Part shown: positions 1 through 12,679 of the stretch, in pieces
How positions within the stretch are numbered: position 1 is the first letter of the stretch
How the letters are laid out: the number at the start of each line of letters is the position of its first letter
Source: Casuarina equisetifolia
Taxonomy: Eukaryota; Streptophyta; Magnoliopsida; Fagales; Casuarinaceae
Assembly: GCA_028551475.1 (NCBI GenBank)
Contig: CM052354.1
Span: forward strand, 25,691,258 to 25,755,257
Direction of reading: 5' to 3'
Length of the DNA stretch: 64,000 nt
Program-made: the position numbers and the translations under genes
Notes under the pieces: generated by a model
Told to the model about the DNA's origin: nothing
What the model saw: only the letters and a program-made list of their open reading frames with translations
The model's database searches: none

Positions 1-944
1 TTTTATTAATAACACTACTCCTAAAAATGAGAACAGAAACAGTAAATTTATGTCCGAGTGAAACAAAAGAAAAAAAGACTGATGTACGTCACGGAAGCTG
101 CAAAAAGAGTTATTAAAACCTCACAATAATTAAAAAAACCCATAAAGTTTACTCTACAACGACTGTAATCCCATTCAAGTATTCCCATTTATAAAAAGGA
201 AAAAGGAAAAAGGACAAGAAAAGAAGAAGAAAAAAAAAAGGAAAAGGAGAAAGATAACCACAGTCGAGAATACTTGATAGGGATTGACCAGACAAATGAT
301 ATTTAGAAAAATACACAGATAATATTACTTGGACAAAAAAGTTTAAATATCCCGTATTTTTACCAATGAATGATCGATAATCAAAAGACTCGAAACTTTA
401 GATCGACCAGAGGGTGAAATACAGGTACTACCAAGCAAATACATACACTGTCAATCAGCCATAGACCGGTTTAGTTGTGAAGAACAATGACCGGAAAATT
501 AACTCAACCAATATTTCATCTAAAAGTTTCACTCTTTTCAGTTTCCAATATAATAGAATAATCCTTCCCTATCAAAGTGTTTTCTCCGGAACCAAGCAAA
601 TGGTGAACATCCTTATAAAGAACATATGCTTGTGTAGGTATATGTGTTGCTCGTTGCAACACGATAACCCTTAATTTTCTGCTAGGCCACAAAGAGCTCA
701 AGGGATCTTTCAGGCCGTTCAATGCTAACCTAAGTAAGCAAAAGCCACAAATGAACCAAAACAGTAAATCATCTCATTCACCTTAAAATTCCATTTCTCT
801 ACGCAGTTCCATCATTACCACATCTTTCTCAGCGACCAAACAGAAAATAAACGATACAAAATATGAGTCAAATATATCAGAGACAGGAAGAGATGCAGAA
901 AAAATGTCACAGATTTGACGGACGGGGAGCGGTGGAGATCATAC
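1..944. other. AT-rich left-edge sequence, no confident gene
   Basis: This stretch is AT-rich with short open frames only and no recognisable domain. If the exon at 945-1039 is the first exon of a minus-strand gene, this would be its first intron running off the left edge. I could not find a second exon of that gene here. Confidence 0.4.
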
Positions 945-1039
945 TCTGCGGTGAGAGAGGATCGGACGGCGGTGAAAGGTTGGGGAGCTATCAGAGGTGC
1001 AAAACGCCTCCCCTCTCGTCTAAGCGCGGCCATCGCCAT
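945..1039 (-). CDS. Probable exon 1 of mitochondrial ATP synthase gamma subunit (partial)
   Basis: Seen: on the minus strand an ATG at 1037-1039 opens a frame beginning MAMAALRREGRRFAPLIAP, basic and free of acidic residues, like a mitochondrial presequence. Its start closely resembles the N-terminus I know for the plant mitochondrial F1-ATPase gamma subunit (MAMA-x-x-RREGRR pattern, then a Pro/Ala/Arg-rich stretch). A plausible donor (GTATGATC) follows at 944, giving about 31 codons plus two bases. An ATG 30 bp upstream in the same frame (1069) is possible but does not fit the family start. Known: the gamma subunit is the rotor shaft of F1 in the matrix. Caveat: no downstream gamma exon is visible in the 944 bases to the left edge, so this is either a 5' exon with a long first intron or an orphan fragment. 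Confidence 0.45.
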
Positions 1040-2502
1040 TTGCTCTCGAACGGTGATCGGTACGGGCAAGCCCTTGAAGCAGATGTTGCAGATCGGAAAT
1101 CTGGGTCTTGCAGAGCCGCAAAGCTCAAGGTGTAGATGGAATCACTCGCTGATGGATGGGTAGCTTAAGCTCTGACCTTTTTCAACTTTCAACTTTCATT
1201 TTCGGGCCGAGGGACTCCCCCCCCCCAGGTGCAAGGTCGGATGCCCAAAAACGCATCGTTTTAGGTTATTACCACTCTCCAATTTTTTAACCACGAGTAA
1301 AAATGTAAAACGAACCAACACCTGTGGCGGGACCATCTTTTTCTCGAGAAAATCAAATATGTATACTGTATTCAATTCCAGTACAAAGGATATGGTGAAG
1401 GTCCAAACCCAATATTAAGTCCTCTCTCTAAATTGATGTGAGATTGTAAAAAGTCAAAAAATAAATGGAAAACTATCCAATATATTAAAAAATAAGACAG
1501 CAAATTAACATTTCTCTGTTAAGTCTTGAACCTTTTTTAAATCACAATATGATGATATAGATACAAATTCAAATAATTGAATGATAAAAGGTTGTAATGA
1601 AAAGTTCATCTCCCATTGTCCAAAGTTTAATAATGTCACTATAAAACCCAATAACTTAAGATATATAATGGAAGCTAAGAAATTAAACTTATTTTCATAC
1701 GAATAAATATAGATATTATATATCAATTTTTTTTTTCAAAATATGAGAAAAATTATAGTCTAACATAGAGACTTAGAAATCTTATATTATCCAAATATTA
1801 AGATAATACTGTTATCTAGACGTTGAGATAACACTTATTTGGATGTTGAGATGAATCTATCCCAAATTGTTTGATTTATTTTTTATTGAGATAGCATACT
1901 TGCAATGATTAAATTTTGATTATTTACGATCTATGTGAGGTGTAAGGTTTTCACTTGCAATTGTATTTATGGGTTGTCATCTATTGTAACAAATGTTTCA
2001 ATGCTCACTGCAAACCTTCATAATGTTTGTCAATTTATATTGTTTGAATTACCAATTTCCACAAAATAGACAATTAAATATAGTAGATTAATCTCATTTT
2101 TTCTTGTGTAGATATGTAAAAAACCATACAGACAATAAAGAATAAAGTTGCCATGAAAAGGTCATAAGAGGACCTCCCTTGGCTTATTGTAACAGCTTCC
2201 CTGCCCTAGTAGACGCATAGTGTCGCCGCAAAAGTAAAATCGTCTCTAAATACTTATAGTCCGTGGAGACCATCTTTGCCTTGGCCAACCTGATGGTCGC
2301 CACCACAAGTACTTTTGGGTATAAACGGCTTTATGGAAATCAGAAGGCAAAAACGACGGCGCTTCCCTCTTAAACTAAGCGCGCTCTCTCCTCAACCAAC
2401 GAACTCTTGCGCCTCCTCTTCTCCCTTTCTTCTAGAAGACACTGTTACCTGAGGGCATAAACTACAGAGAGAACTCGCGGACAGGCTTTCTTTGCAACTT
2501 CA
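1040..2502. other. Intergenic spacer, divergent promoters of ATPase-gamma-like exon and carrier A1
   Basis: The two flanking genes point away from each other, so this stretch should hold both promoters. It contains a C-run near 1217-1226 and AT-rich DNA from 1300 to 2150. A pyrimidine-rich leader lies just before the A1 start at 2390-2500. No recognisable gene or element. Confidence 0.5.
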
Positions 2503-5500
2503 ATGGCGATTCAGGGATCAACGTCGGGTGGCAAACAAGCTCCAAGCTTCATAACTCACAGTCAGTTCTTTGGTAAGCTTCTCAAATTCGCGCTTATCGA
2601 CGAAAATATTAGTTGCCAATTGATGCGACCTTTTGTTGTTTGTGGAATAGTCAGTTAGTGTTGTTGAAGCGATTTATTCACATGGTGTAGAAATACTTCT
2701 TGGATGATGAATAAATGACGGGGGATTTTTTGGCAACAGAAAGAGCCGAATAATGTGACTATTGCATCTTTATCGCTGTCTTAATATATACGTGGTGAAA
2801 TGGTGGATGAATTTAATGCCTGACCTTGTTTTTCTACCTTTGTAGAGTATATACTGCTTGATGTAGTTATTTATTTCTCAATCAAAAGTCGCTCAGAAAA
2901 GCTGATTTTGTGGTATTCTAGTGTCTTTTGCATAGTTATGCTGGCTCTTAGTCTGTGTGATGCTTTATTGCAACAAAAGGGGACAGTGTACGTGGGCTGC
3001 ATGAGATATTATGCATGGAAATGCTGCTTTTAAGCGTTCTCTTTTCGTTGTAGCTAGAATGTGGACTAGGAATGTGCAGCCATCTACTATATTGATATTC
3101 AAGCATCAGATACTCAACAAGATTAAACAAGATACCTGGACTGGATCTCTCAGGAGTTGCTTTCCATAATGGGCTCTTAAAGTTTTGTCTATATACATGC
3201 TGAAATTAATTTACCATGCCTTCTAGATAATTTAGACGATAGAACTCTAATAAGATTTGGTGCTGCATATGTGACCGTGTTTATCATGTGATATAGTGTG
3301 GAGGGAGTTTGTGTGGGGAGCTATTGCTGGGGCTTTTGGAGAAGGGATGATGCATCCAATTGACACCATAAAGACACGGATTCAAAGTCAAGCTATTCTT
3401 AGTGGCTCTCAGGTATAATAACATAAGTAGCTTGTCTTCAAGAATTTTCAGGACATTACAAAGGAGACATGTTAATCTTACCATTGTGATTATTGATAAG
3501 AATTTTTATATACTAGCTGCTACCTTTTTGTTTGATTTAGTTTTCTCAAACCATTCTATCTCGCTAGAGCATTTGGTTTGCGAGCGATTGTCTTGGTTCT
3601 TGACACTTTATGGTCATCATTTCAGAACCAAAAGAGCATCCTACAAATGGTCCGAACCATCGGGGTTGCTGATGGATTAAGAGGTAACACTTGATATTTA
3701 AGTAATTCAGCATTTTTTGTATAAGGTCAAAGTTGTATCTATGTTGCTTGTTCACTCTCTAGTTTCAAGTGATCTCTGCATGCATGAAATAAAATATTAT
3801 TTTTTTCCTAATGCGGTTGTAGATTATGTAGTTCGTATTTACTAATGATTCACGTTAGGCTTTTATAGAGGTGTAACTCCTGGAATTACTGGATCTCTTG
3901 CAACTGGAGCAACATATTTTGGTGTCATAGAGTCTACCAAGAAATGGATTGAAGATTCGCATCCTGGCCTTGGTGGCCACTGGGCACATTTTATTGCTGG
4001 AGCGCTTGGTAAGCTTTTAGAACTCCAAAGTATTTTACTAATCTTACTTCATAAGACTGCTTGAGTTTCTTGGAACATTCAATCAGTTCTCATATGCTGA
4101 ATTTTTAACCTGCTGCTCTTGTTGATATTGTTAAATTATACGTTAATTTTGGGATCTTGTCTTCTCACCACCCTCTTCTCTCGCTTTATCTAAGAAAAGC
4201 TGATAATGGAGGATTTTCCCTCTTATATGTAATTAATTTTGCTCTTGCAACATGTTAGTCTCTATAAATTATGCAGTCCTTGTTTTTGCATGCACCCCAA
4301 TCTTTCAATTTTCAGGGAAATCTGATTGTATTATGTCCTTACTTTAGTGTAAAATATTGTAATGTGAATAATTAGACGGTTAATAGCCTTTGTGTGCCTT
4401 GGAGTTCTCTGAATTTCTATTGTTCCTCTGTGCCATTCAGGAGATACACTAGGTTCTGTTGTTTATGTTCCTTGTGAGGTGATAAAGCAACGCATGCAGG
4501 TTCAAGGCACGAGGACATCTTGGAGTTCTGTTACCATGAAAAATAGCATCTCTATAAAGCCTGGAATGCAAATGTACAGTTACTATACGGGAATGTTCCA
4601 GGCTGGTGGTTCAATTTGGAAGGAACAAGGGCTAAAAGGACTATATGCAGGGTATATGTCTATGTCTATCCTTTCAATTGTCAGGTTTTCTGTCATATAA
4701 ATTTTTCACCATCAAAGTAGTTGTAATATGTTATTTTCATCATCAAAGTAGTTGCAATATGTTATAACCAATCTTTGGTAAGGCTATTATTCAGGCTAAA
4801 GTAATGATCTCAAATTTGAACCGTCTTTACTAAACTCCTCCTTTTGTTTCCCTCTTTCTCTCCATCAAACAATGGCACCGGAAAATTTTTAAGTTCTTAG
4901 TACCATTTACTATAAGTTGAAATTCTGCTGAATCAGATGAGTCCAATCCACTGATAAATACGGTCTTGTGAACTATGCTCAAGACAAGATCTCTTTGGTC
5001 AACTGGTTAGTGCCTTATGAACAAGCTAGCGATGCTGGAATGTGTGCAATCTGGTGGCTTTATAATTATTGCATATACAATAGGTTATGGAGAGTATTGC
5101 CGCTTACCAATGCACACACATTCACTATATCTGTTTACTACATATGTAATATGGAATCATGACTTTATTTTGATGACATCCAAAGGAATACTCACTCAAC
5201 GTCATTTTGTTTCTGAAATTCTGTTTTTATTCAATTTTCTTTTTCTCAATTACTATTGTTTCATGTTCATGATCTTATATGAAATTTGACAGTTACTGGT
5301 CTACACTCGCAAGGGATGTGCCTTTTGCTGGCCTCATGGTAAGCAGACTTTCTTAAGGAGTTCTCAGTTTTTTACTTTGATTTGGTTTCCTCTTACATTG
5401 CAAATGCATAGCAGTTTTTTTGCAAAATATTCTCTTTTGTTTTATCTCATTGCATTACAAATTAAACCTATGCCTATAGAGCGAGAAAAGGAATCTTGGA

Positions 5501-7448
5501 ATATGCAGGTTCTGTGCACTTGATAAATGCCTTAAAACTCATTAAACCTGAGTAAAGAGTACACTTAAGGAAACTTTGTCTAACAGGACTTTTAGTTCTA
5601 GGAAATATTGAATATTGGCCTTGAGGTTCTAGGCAGGGAATGCACAAGCTAGGTTTTCTCCCGAGCAAATTCCCACTTCTGAATGATGGCTTAGATCCAC
5701 ACCTTATATCTGAAGAAAGCTCCGAGTCTTAGAGCAGCTAATGACCTCAAAATATTCATGTCACGATCAAGTATTACAGAATGGAGTTCTGAAGTTTTCA
5801 TTAGTAACTATTGAAGAACCAAATTATGTGGTGAATGAATGTATGGTTGTTTTGTACCCCATTGTTAATCCATCGTGAAAATCAGATTCAGTGATTGCTA
5901 AAGTTGAAAGACTGGCAAACAGGAGTTATGGAATTTCTAGTTTATTGTATTTTGAATGCTACCTGTTAACCCTTCTTTAACACCCATGCCAGAGATTGTT
6001 ACAGTTAAAAAACTGTTGCTATCAGGATCTAATGGTGAGATTTTTTTGTCCCCCATCTGATTTGATAGCTCATTGTTCCAAATCACCATTAAGGTACTTT
6101 ATCTGTGTACCAACTATTTTGTGTGTAAAGGGGAGGGAAAAATCCTGTTTCAATCGATGTGGCTTTCCTGGGTAGTTAGTTTGTTCTCTCTAGATGAACT
6201 AAACATCTCCGGCTTCTTGTTTTCTCCTCAAATAACCTCTTGATTGATGAATACGTGGATGTGGCAACAAAGCTGTCATTTTTTGCTGCATATCTTTTCT
6301 TCTTTTCCATTTTTCTTTTTTAATCATTGATGTTTGCACATGGCAGGTTATGTTTTATGAAGCCTTGAAAGAAGTCACTGAATATGGGAAGCAAAAATGG
6401 CTGCCCAATAAAAATTACCATGTTAATAGTTCTCTGGAGGGGCTTCTGTTAGGAGGGTTAGCTGGTGGTATGTAACTTCCTTGCGCTTCCTCCCAAATGG
6501 TGCAGTCCTAACGATCTGTCCTGCTTGAACAGCAATTTAAAGTTCTCTAAAATTGTGCAGGTTTTAGTGCATACCTCACCACTCCTTTGGATGTCATCAA
6601 AACAAGATTGCAAGTCCAGGGATCCACTGCTAGGTATCAGAGTTTCAAACGTACTCGTTTTTCATATTTCTCATGAAGTGGCAGGAATAATCTTGACATG
6701 GAACATGATAATCGTGCTTGCTTGCCTTGTCTCTCCTCCTTTATAGCTGCTTGATCAATGTCTATCGCTCCTTTGAAGTTAATTGTTATCCATATGCTTG
6801 TGCATGCATGCAAAGAGATATTTTCCACTGCGCAAAGGATATAATTTCAGTGCGGTAGCTGTTTCCTATTTTCTATCCTTTCTTTCCTTTTTATACTGGC
6901 AGATTTGTTGTATTCTGGAATGTGAAAAATCGATGGATAAAGTTATCAATTACTGTACGTAATTAGAATTAGCTGGAAGTGTATCTCAACCTTCAGTATA
7001 AGTACTGTTCAAAATTTTTATTAAGAAGATGAAAAGGGAAAATTTCGTATTATAAAGCTTAAAATATCCCACAGCACACACAGGGGAGAAACTCCTTGGA
7101 TCTTGAATGTATGCCTGGAAGTAGTTAGTGGCTTTGTCATTCTGATTTTAATTGAAGTTATGAAAAAACAGTAACCGCAAGCTTTCTGCATGGTTGGCTC
7201 CTAGGTACAATGGCTGGTTTGATGCAATTCGCAATGTATGGATGGCTGAAGGCACAAAAGGACTGTTCAAGGGTAGTGTCCCCAGGATTGCATGGTATAT
7301 TCCGGCTTCCGCTCTCACCTTCATGGCCGTGGAATCCCTCAGACGACACTTTAACGATGGACTAAACAAGGCTAACACGCAAGGAGTTGCCAGCTTATCA
7401 GTAGACAAAAAAGGGTCTCCTTTACAAAGTGGTTTAAAAACCCATTGA
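2503..7448 (+). CDS. Mitochondrial carrier family protein, intact copy A1 (9 exons, 362 aa)
   Basis: Exons at 2503-2572, 3297-3412, 3626-3683, 3859-4008, 4441-4651, 5293-5338, 6347-6467, 6561-6633 and 7205-7448. All introns are GT-AG, phases agree, and the sum is 1089 nt. The protein has the three-repeat mitochondrial carrier fold. Its signature motifs are HPIDTIKTR (about residues 43-51), VPCEVIKQR and TPLDVIKTR. The first Pro is followed by Ile-Asp and the second by Cys-Glu, allowed variants of Px[DE]xx[KR]. Length and motifs fit the plant group of Arabidopsis AT1G74240, distantly related to SAM carriers; the substrate cannot be told from sequence. It should sit in the inner mitochondrial membrane (some relatives are plastid). 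ATG 2503 is the first in-frame start and gives a short polar N-terminus before helix 1. This is the only complete copy: A2 and A3 lack exons 1-4. Confidence 0.9.
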
Positions 7449-7848
7449 TTTACAATTTTTCCGTGGTGTTTGTTTTGAAGATGGAGCAAATGTATCATAT
7501 CAATTTTGCAGGTTTAGCGGACGTAGCAAAAGTTGAATTTCTTTGGTTCGACCATGTAGCAGCCTATCAAACTTGGTAATAATCTGCCAAACTAAGCGTT
7601 AAGGACCGGCTTTAAAGCTGTTTCGTCAATATGTTGTAATGTTCGAGTCTGCGTCTTGATTTGATTCCCAGGGTGTTTGTCGAGGATTTGTTAATTTAAT
7701 GGTAAGTCAGTGGGGTTTGCGACATTTTAAATCTAAGTTCAAACCCAAGCAAACTCTAAGATCTTTTAATTCTTAGCTGGATATCAAAGTACTAGAGCTT
7801 GTATGTTTTTTTTTTTTTTAAAAAAAAAAAGAGACAAAAGGCAAACTG
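7449..7848. other. 3' flank of carrier A1
   Basis: Likely 3' UTR and downstream sequence. It is conserved in the flanks of A2 (from 44,750) and A3 (from 63,061). A T-run followed by an A-run at about 7809-7830 may be a slippage-prone site. No gene seen. Confidence 0.6.
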
Positions 7849-8400
7849 TTGCCAAACTTAATAAATTAGGGTTTTGTTTAGTTAATAGACCCAAATCGGA
7901 GACCAAAATCATATGTAGTTAAGGGACTCAAACCAAGTAGGATTAGGATTGTTTCATTCTATCTAATTCTTGTGTCTCATAAGGATAATCATTTAGACAA
8001 ATACAAAGTAGAATTGTTGAACGACGTATTATGTTTGGTGAAGAGACTCAAACTGAATAAAATTAGGAATTCTAGGATTTTCTTTAGTTAAAAGACTCAA
8101 ACCAAGTAGGATTGGAATTACATTCTATTTAATTTTTGTGTCTTAGAAGGATAGTGATTTAAAGAAATATAACTTAGAATTATTGAAAGACTTGTTATGT
8201 TTGGTTAAGAGACTCAAACCGAATAAAATTAGGATTTTGTTTAGTTAAAAGACCAAATTGGATGAAAATAAAATCATATTTAATTAAGAGATCCAAACCG
8301 AGTTGGATTTGGACTGTTTCATTATATTTAATTATTATGTCTTAAAAAATACAACCTAAAAGTGTTGAATCCTAAACCAGTACAATTTCGGACCGACCAA
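7849..8400 (+). repeat. Degenerate AT-rich tandem repeats upstream of JJJ1 copy B1
   Basis: The motifs GAGACTCAAACC, AAAATTAGGATT and TTTGTTTAGTTAAAAGAC recur about every 170-200 bp, roughly three degenerate units. They alternate two flavours (CCAAGTAGGATT and CCGAATAAAATT). The same array precedes B3 (45,180-45,660) and follows A3 (63,480-63,980). It is therefore part of the ancestral A-B spacer and not a recent insertion. Confidence 0.7.
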
Positions 8401-8443
8401 CCCTGCTGGGTTGAAAAGACAGATATAACCTTCCCCGGTTACC

Positions 8444-8451
8444 TATAAATA
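8444..8451 (+). promoter_or_regulatory. TATA box of JJJ1 copy B1
   Basis: TATAAATA, 32 bp before the ATG at 8483. The same element stands before B2 (22,271), B3 (45,742) and, altered to TATAAATG, B4 (48,684). Confidence 0.6.
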
Positions 8452-9675
8452 AGCAGCGCAAAAATTGGCAAAAAGAAAGAGCATGGCGTCAAGAGAGCAG
8501 TGCTACTATGAGGTGCTTGGCCTGAGCCGCAACTGTACGCAGGATGAAGTACACTCTGCCTATAGGAAGCTGGCGTTGCAGCTGCATCCAGACAAGCTAA
8601 CTCTTACCAACCTGTCCCAGGCTGAGGCCACGGTTCGGTTCCAAGAGCTAGGCAATGCCTATGAGATCCTGTCCGACCCACAGAAGCGCTCGTGGTATGA
8701 CTTCCACAGCTCCCAGAGTCTTGCTGGGGATAGGAAGTGCCACGCTAACTTTGGCATCCCCTACCTCTTCCCTTTCTTCTCTCGGACGGTTTACCATGGG
8801 TTCTTTGACTCGGGTTGGGGTTTCTACAAGGTCTATTCTGAACTATTCTCCTAGGTACACGCCAAAGAGATCGACTTCGCCACGAGGTTTGGGTTAGGGC
8901 GGAAATCGGTGCCTAAGGCACCAGCGATGGGGAACCTGGAGACTTCCTACGCATAGGTGACTGCGTTCTACAATTATTGGCTACGATTTAGCACGGTGAT
9001 GGATTTTAGCTGGGAGGATTGGGAGGTGTCGCCTGCAATGAAGCGATGGTGCAGAAGGGAAACAGAGGAACTTAATAGAAAGGCGAGGAAGAAGGCAAGA
9101 AAGGAGTACAACGAGACGATACGTAAGTTGGCACAGTTCGTGAAGAAGACGGACCAACGGGTGATCAGTGTGGTGGTGAAGAGGAATTTAGAGATGGAGA
9201 AGAGGCGGGAGAATGAGAGGGAGAGAAAGAGGGAATTGTAGAGGGAGAGGTTGGAGAAGAAGAAGGCTTATGTGGAGGTGGAGGAGGAAGAGGAAGAGGA
9301 AGAGGAGGAGAGAAAAGTGAGGGAAGAGAAGGCGGAGCTGTATTGCGCAGTCTGTGGGAAGAAGTTCAAGAGCGAGAAGCAATGGAAGAACCACGAGCAG
9401 TCCAAGAAGCACAAGGAGAAGTTTGCGGAGTTTTGGGATTCCCTTGGTGATGAAGACAACGTTGAAGGACAGGATAATACTGGAGAGGAAGTAGGAAAGG
9501 TAGTAGAAGAAGAAAACGAAGATGAGAGAGTGGTGGATGAGCTAGGAGAGGGTATCAGGGTGGTTTGGAGATTAAGGAGGAGGAGGAGGAGGATGATGGA
9601 GATGGTTTCTATGTTGTCGAGGACAGTAATGGTGATTGTGGAAATGATGGCAATGAGGATGATGAGAATGATGAC

Positions 9676-9882
9676 TGATAAGAAGAACACGATGAATTGG
9701 AAAGAATGAATCTTGTATTATCATTTATGTTCAACGTTACAAGAAGCAAGCAAAACCAACTATGGAAGGTAAATATACAAGGACTTAGAATAGCTACATT
9801 CTATTGTCCAAAGGTCCATAAAGTGACCTGAATAATAGCATTACACAATGTATAAAGGTGTGCAGCATCCATTTTCTCAACA
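9676..9882 (-). repeat. 3' LTR of copia element 1
   Basis: 207 bp, TG...CA, paired with 20,550-20,756. It is adjacent to the internal polypurine tract. Confidence 0.93.
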
Positions 9883-9989
9883 GGCCCCCTTAAGCTGGTG
9901 CACGGTATAAATCATACATGCCCAGCTTGCTAAGTAGAAAATGATGTTGTGAGATTCCTAAGGCCTTGGTCAAGATATCCGCAGGTTGA

Positions 9990-10545
9990 TCTCGTGACGC
10001 AATGTGCTTTGTGCGTATAATACCTGCGGCTACCTTCTCACGGATGAAATGACAATCCACCTCTATGTGTTTGGTTTTTTCATGGAAAACCGGATTGGCT
10101 GCAAGTTTGATGGCTGATTCATTGTCACAATGAAGTGTAGCAAGCGTTGAACAAGGTACCTACAAATCTTTCAAGAGGCCTAAAAGCCAAATGATTTCAC
10201 ATGCTGTTGTGGCCATGGCATGATACTCAAATTCAGTGGAGGATCTAGATACAAAGGGTTATTTCTTACATTTCCAAGAAATCAAGGCGCTCCCCATCTT
10301 GACGTAGAAACCTGTAGTGGATTTCCTCCCCATGGGGCATGATGCATAGTCAGAATCACAATAAGCCTGTAGAACAAGCTCACTATATGATCTAATCAAC
10401 AATCCAAGTCCTGGCGAGCTCTTAACATATCGAATGACTCGTAAGGCTGCCTAATAATGTGATGTTCTTGGATCATGCATGAACTGGCTAAGAATCTGTA
10501 CCGCATAGCTGATGTCTAGCCTGGTCATGGTGAGATATATCAATC
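9990..10545 (-). pseudogene. RNase H region of copia element 1 (broken)
   Basis: Minus-strand frames read the copia RNase H signatures. These include TEFEYHAMATTACEIIWLLG, CDNESAIKLAANPVFHEKTK and HIEVDCHFIREK, ending near TKALG. A stop splits the first two. The enzyme would degrade the RNA strand during reverse transcription. No continuous frame remains. Confidence 0.75.
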
Positions 10546-10555
10546 TACCTATGAG

Positions 10556-11131
10556 TCATTGGTAGGTAGAAATATCTCGAAATGGTGGGTCAACCGTCAA
10601 CTGAAGTGGATTGGCAAAGTCAATGCCAACATATTTGCGATTTTGCTCTAAAGGTGTCATGGAGGGCTTACCACCAGCTAGTCCACACTTTGAAATGAGT
10701 TCAAGAGCATACTTTCTTTGGTTGAGTACAAATTTGGTCTTGTTCTGTGCTATCTCAATTCCAAGGAAGTATCTCACTGGTCTAAGGTCTCTAATGTGGA
10801 ATTTAGAATCCAAATACTTCTTGAATGTTTTGATAGCAGACTCGTCCCCCCCTGTGATCAGAATATCATTAACATAAATGAACACAATTAGAAGGCCTTT
10901 ACTTGCCTGTCTGATGTATAAGGAGTGATCATGATGGGAATTCTGAAAACCATCTGCAATCAAAGCATTAGTGAATTTGAAGTACCAATTGCGAGATGCC
11001 TGCTTAAGTCCATAGAGTGACTTTTGCAGGTGGCAAACTAGAGAACCCTTGCGACGCTGAATACCCTTAAGGATGGTCATATAAACTTCAACATCCAAAT
11101 CGCCTTGAAGAAAGGCATTGTGCACATCCAT
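10556..11131 (-). pseudogene. Reverse transcriptase of copia element 1, catalytic YVDD changed to YVND
   Basis: A 191-codon open fragment starts [11 protein letters not shown], the first catalytic Asp motif. It continues through the GLKQASRNWY-type segment to FIYVNDILITGG. In active copia RTs this box is YVDD; here the first Asp of the pair is Asn (codon at 10,868-10,870), which should abolish polymerase activity. The fragment ends at a stop in the connection region. Upstream, frames toward the integrase are interrupted. Confidence 0.88.
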
Positions 11132-11593
11132 CTGATGAATTTCCTAATTCTTGACTGCAACAAAAGTGACCAAAATGCGGACAGTGATCATTTTCCCAAT
11201 AGGAAAAAAAGTTTCCTCATAATCAATACCCTCACGCTGGCTATATCCCTTAGCAATGAGGCGGGTTTTGTACTTCTCAATACTCCCATCAGCCTTATGC
11301 TTGATCTTGTAAACCCACTTACAACCAATGAGTTTACGTCCTGCAGGAAGAGGAACTAAGTCTCATGTACCATTAGACTCTAGTGCATGAATCTCATCAG
11401 CCATAGCAGCACGCCATCTGGGATCAAGGACTGCTTCACTATAAGAGGTAGGTTCGGTGGTGGAAGATATGGAAGCAATAAAATGATAATGATGTGGGCT
11501 TAGGCGATGATATGAGAGGACATGAGATATAGGATGGGAAGTAGAAGGGATAGAGGAAGCTGGGAAAACATAGTCACTAGACCAAATAGGAGG

Positions 11594-12511
11594 TCAATGG
11601 GATCGATCGGAATGTCGAGGTGGATGGGAAGTAATGGGGTCAAAGAGAGGGACCAATGGCAAATCAGTAGGAGGCAAAGTAGGAAGAGGGGAAGCTTCAG
11701 GTGATAGAGGGACTGGAGCAACATATGGGACTATGGTGGATGATGGAGGACCCAATACCTCAGCATCATGCACAATGTGGGTGGATTCCAAAGGATCATC
11801 TAAGGGTGTGGAAGTGCAAGAGGAAGTGGCCTGAGCAAAAGGAAAGAAATCCTCATGAAAGGCCACATCTTGACTAACAAAAAACTGCCCCCCCTGAAGG
11901 TCATAAAGGTGATATCCCTTTTGGGTATAAGGATAGCCCATGAAAATGCAAGTGATTGCATGTGCCCCAAACTTGTCACGCTGAGTGAGATCAGTGGTGT
12001 AACACAAACAACCAAAGACGCGAAGATGGTCAAGGGAAGGGGATTTTCCAAAGAGCATCTCGAAAGGTGTTTTCCCATGCAAAGTGGGAGTAGGTGTCCT
12101 ATTAATCAAATAGGTCGCGGTGAGCACACACTCTCCCCAAAAATGGATAGGAATGGTTGCTTGAAATTTTAAGGCTCGTGCAACATTAAAGATATGACGA
12201 TGTTTTCTCTCAACAACGCCATTCTGCTGTGGGGTATATGTGCAAGAACTCTCATGGACCACACCATGGGAAGAAAAAAATGTGGTGCAAGCAGAGGCAA
12301 AAAAATCTTGGGCATTATCAGTTTTAACACGCCGAATGGGAGTGTTAAATTGGGTTATGATGAGTGCAAAAAACTTTTGAATGTGGGGTAAAGTTTCAGT
12401 TTTATTTTGCATAAAAAAAACCCAAGTCGCACATGAAAAATCATCAACTATGGTAAGGTAGTAGCGTGCACCTGAATGTGAGGGGACTTTGTGTGGCCCC
12501 CAAATATCCAT
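11594..12511 (-). pseudogene. Integrase core of copia element 1
   Basis: A 305-codon frame holds the DDE integrase: DIWGPH (first Asp), VKTDNAQDF (second Asp) and TPQQNGVVERKHRHI (Glu), then the GKTPFEMLFGKSP and VFGCLCY landmarks typical of copia. This part is the best preserved of the element. A Pro/Ser-rich C-terminal extension precedes the RT. Confidence 0.9.
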
Positions 12512-12679
12512 ATGGATTAAATAAAAAATGTGCTTAGTAGATGTGGTACTAGCATGAAAAGATGAACGTGTCTACTTTGCTAAAGGACAAACAAAACAAG
12601 ATTTAATAGAATCAAATGATGATGGAGTTGCTAAACATGGTATGAGTTGCATCACCTTCAAGGAAGGATGTCCTAATCG

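Noticed and set aside
1217..1226. Short C-run near the left edge
   Set aside because: Simple homopolymer without further structure.
4968..5289. Open frames inside the long carrier introns (repeated at 42,282 and 60,601)
   Set aside because: They recur only because the introns are duplicated. No domain, and they contain the real exon 6 in another frame.
8465..8482. In-frame extension upstream of the JJJ1 start in B1 (and 45,795-45,812 in B3)
   Set aside because: It begins with TTG, not ATG, and is not conserved in B2. The ATG at 8483 / 45,813 aligns with the J-protein N-terminus.
9188..9690. Long Leu/Ser-rich minus-strand frames over the JJJ1 acidic regions (also near 22,824-23,326 and 46,518-46,763)
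   Set aside because: Antisense shadows of GAG/GAA-rich coding sequence; no start context or homology.
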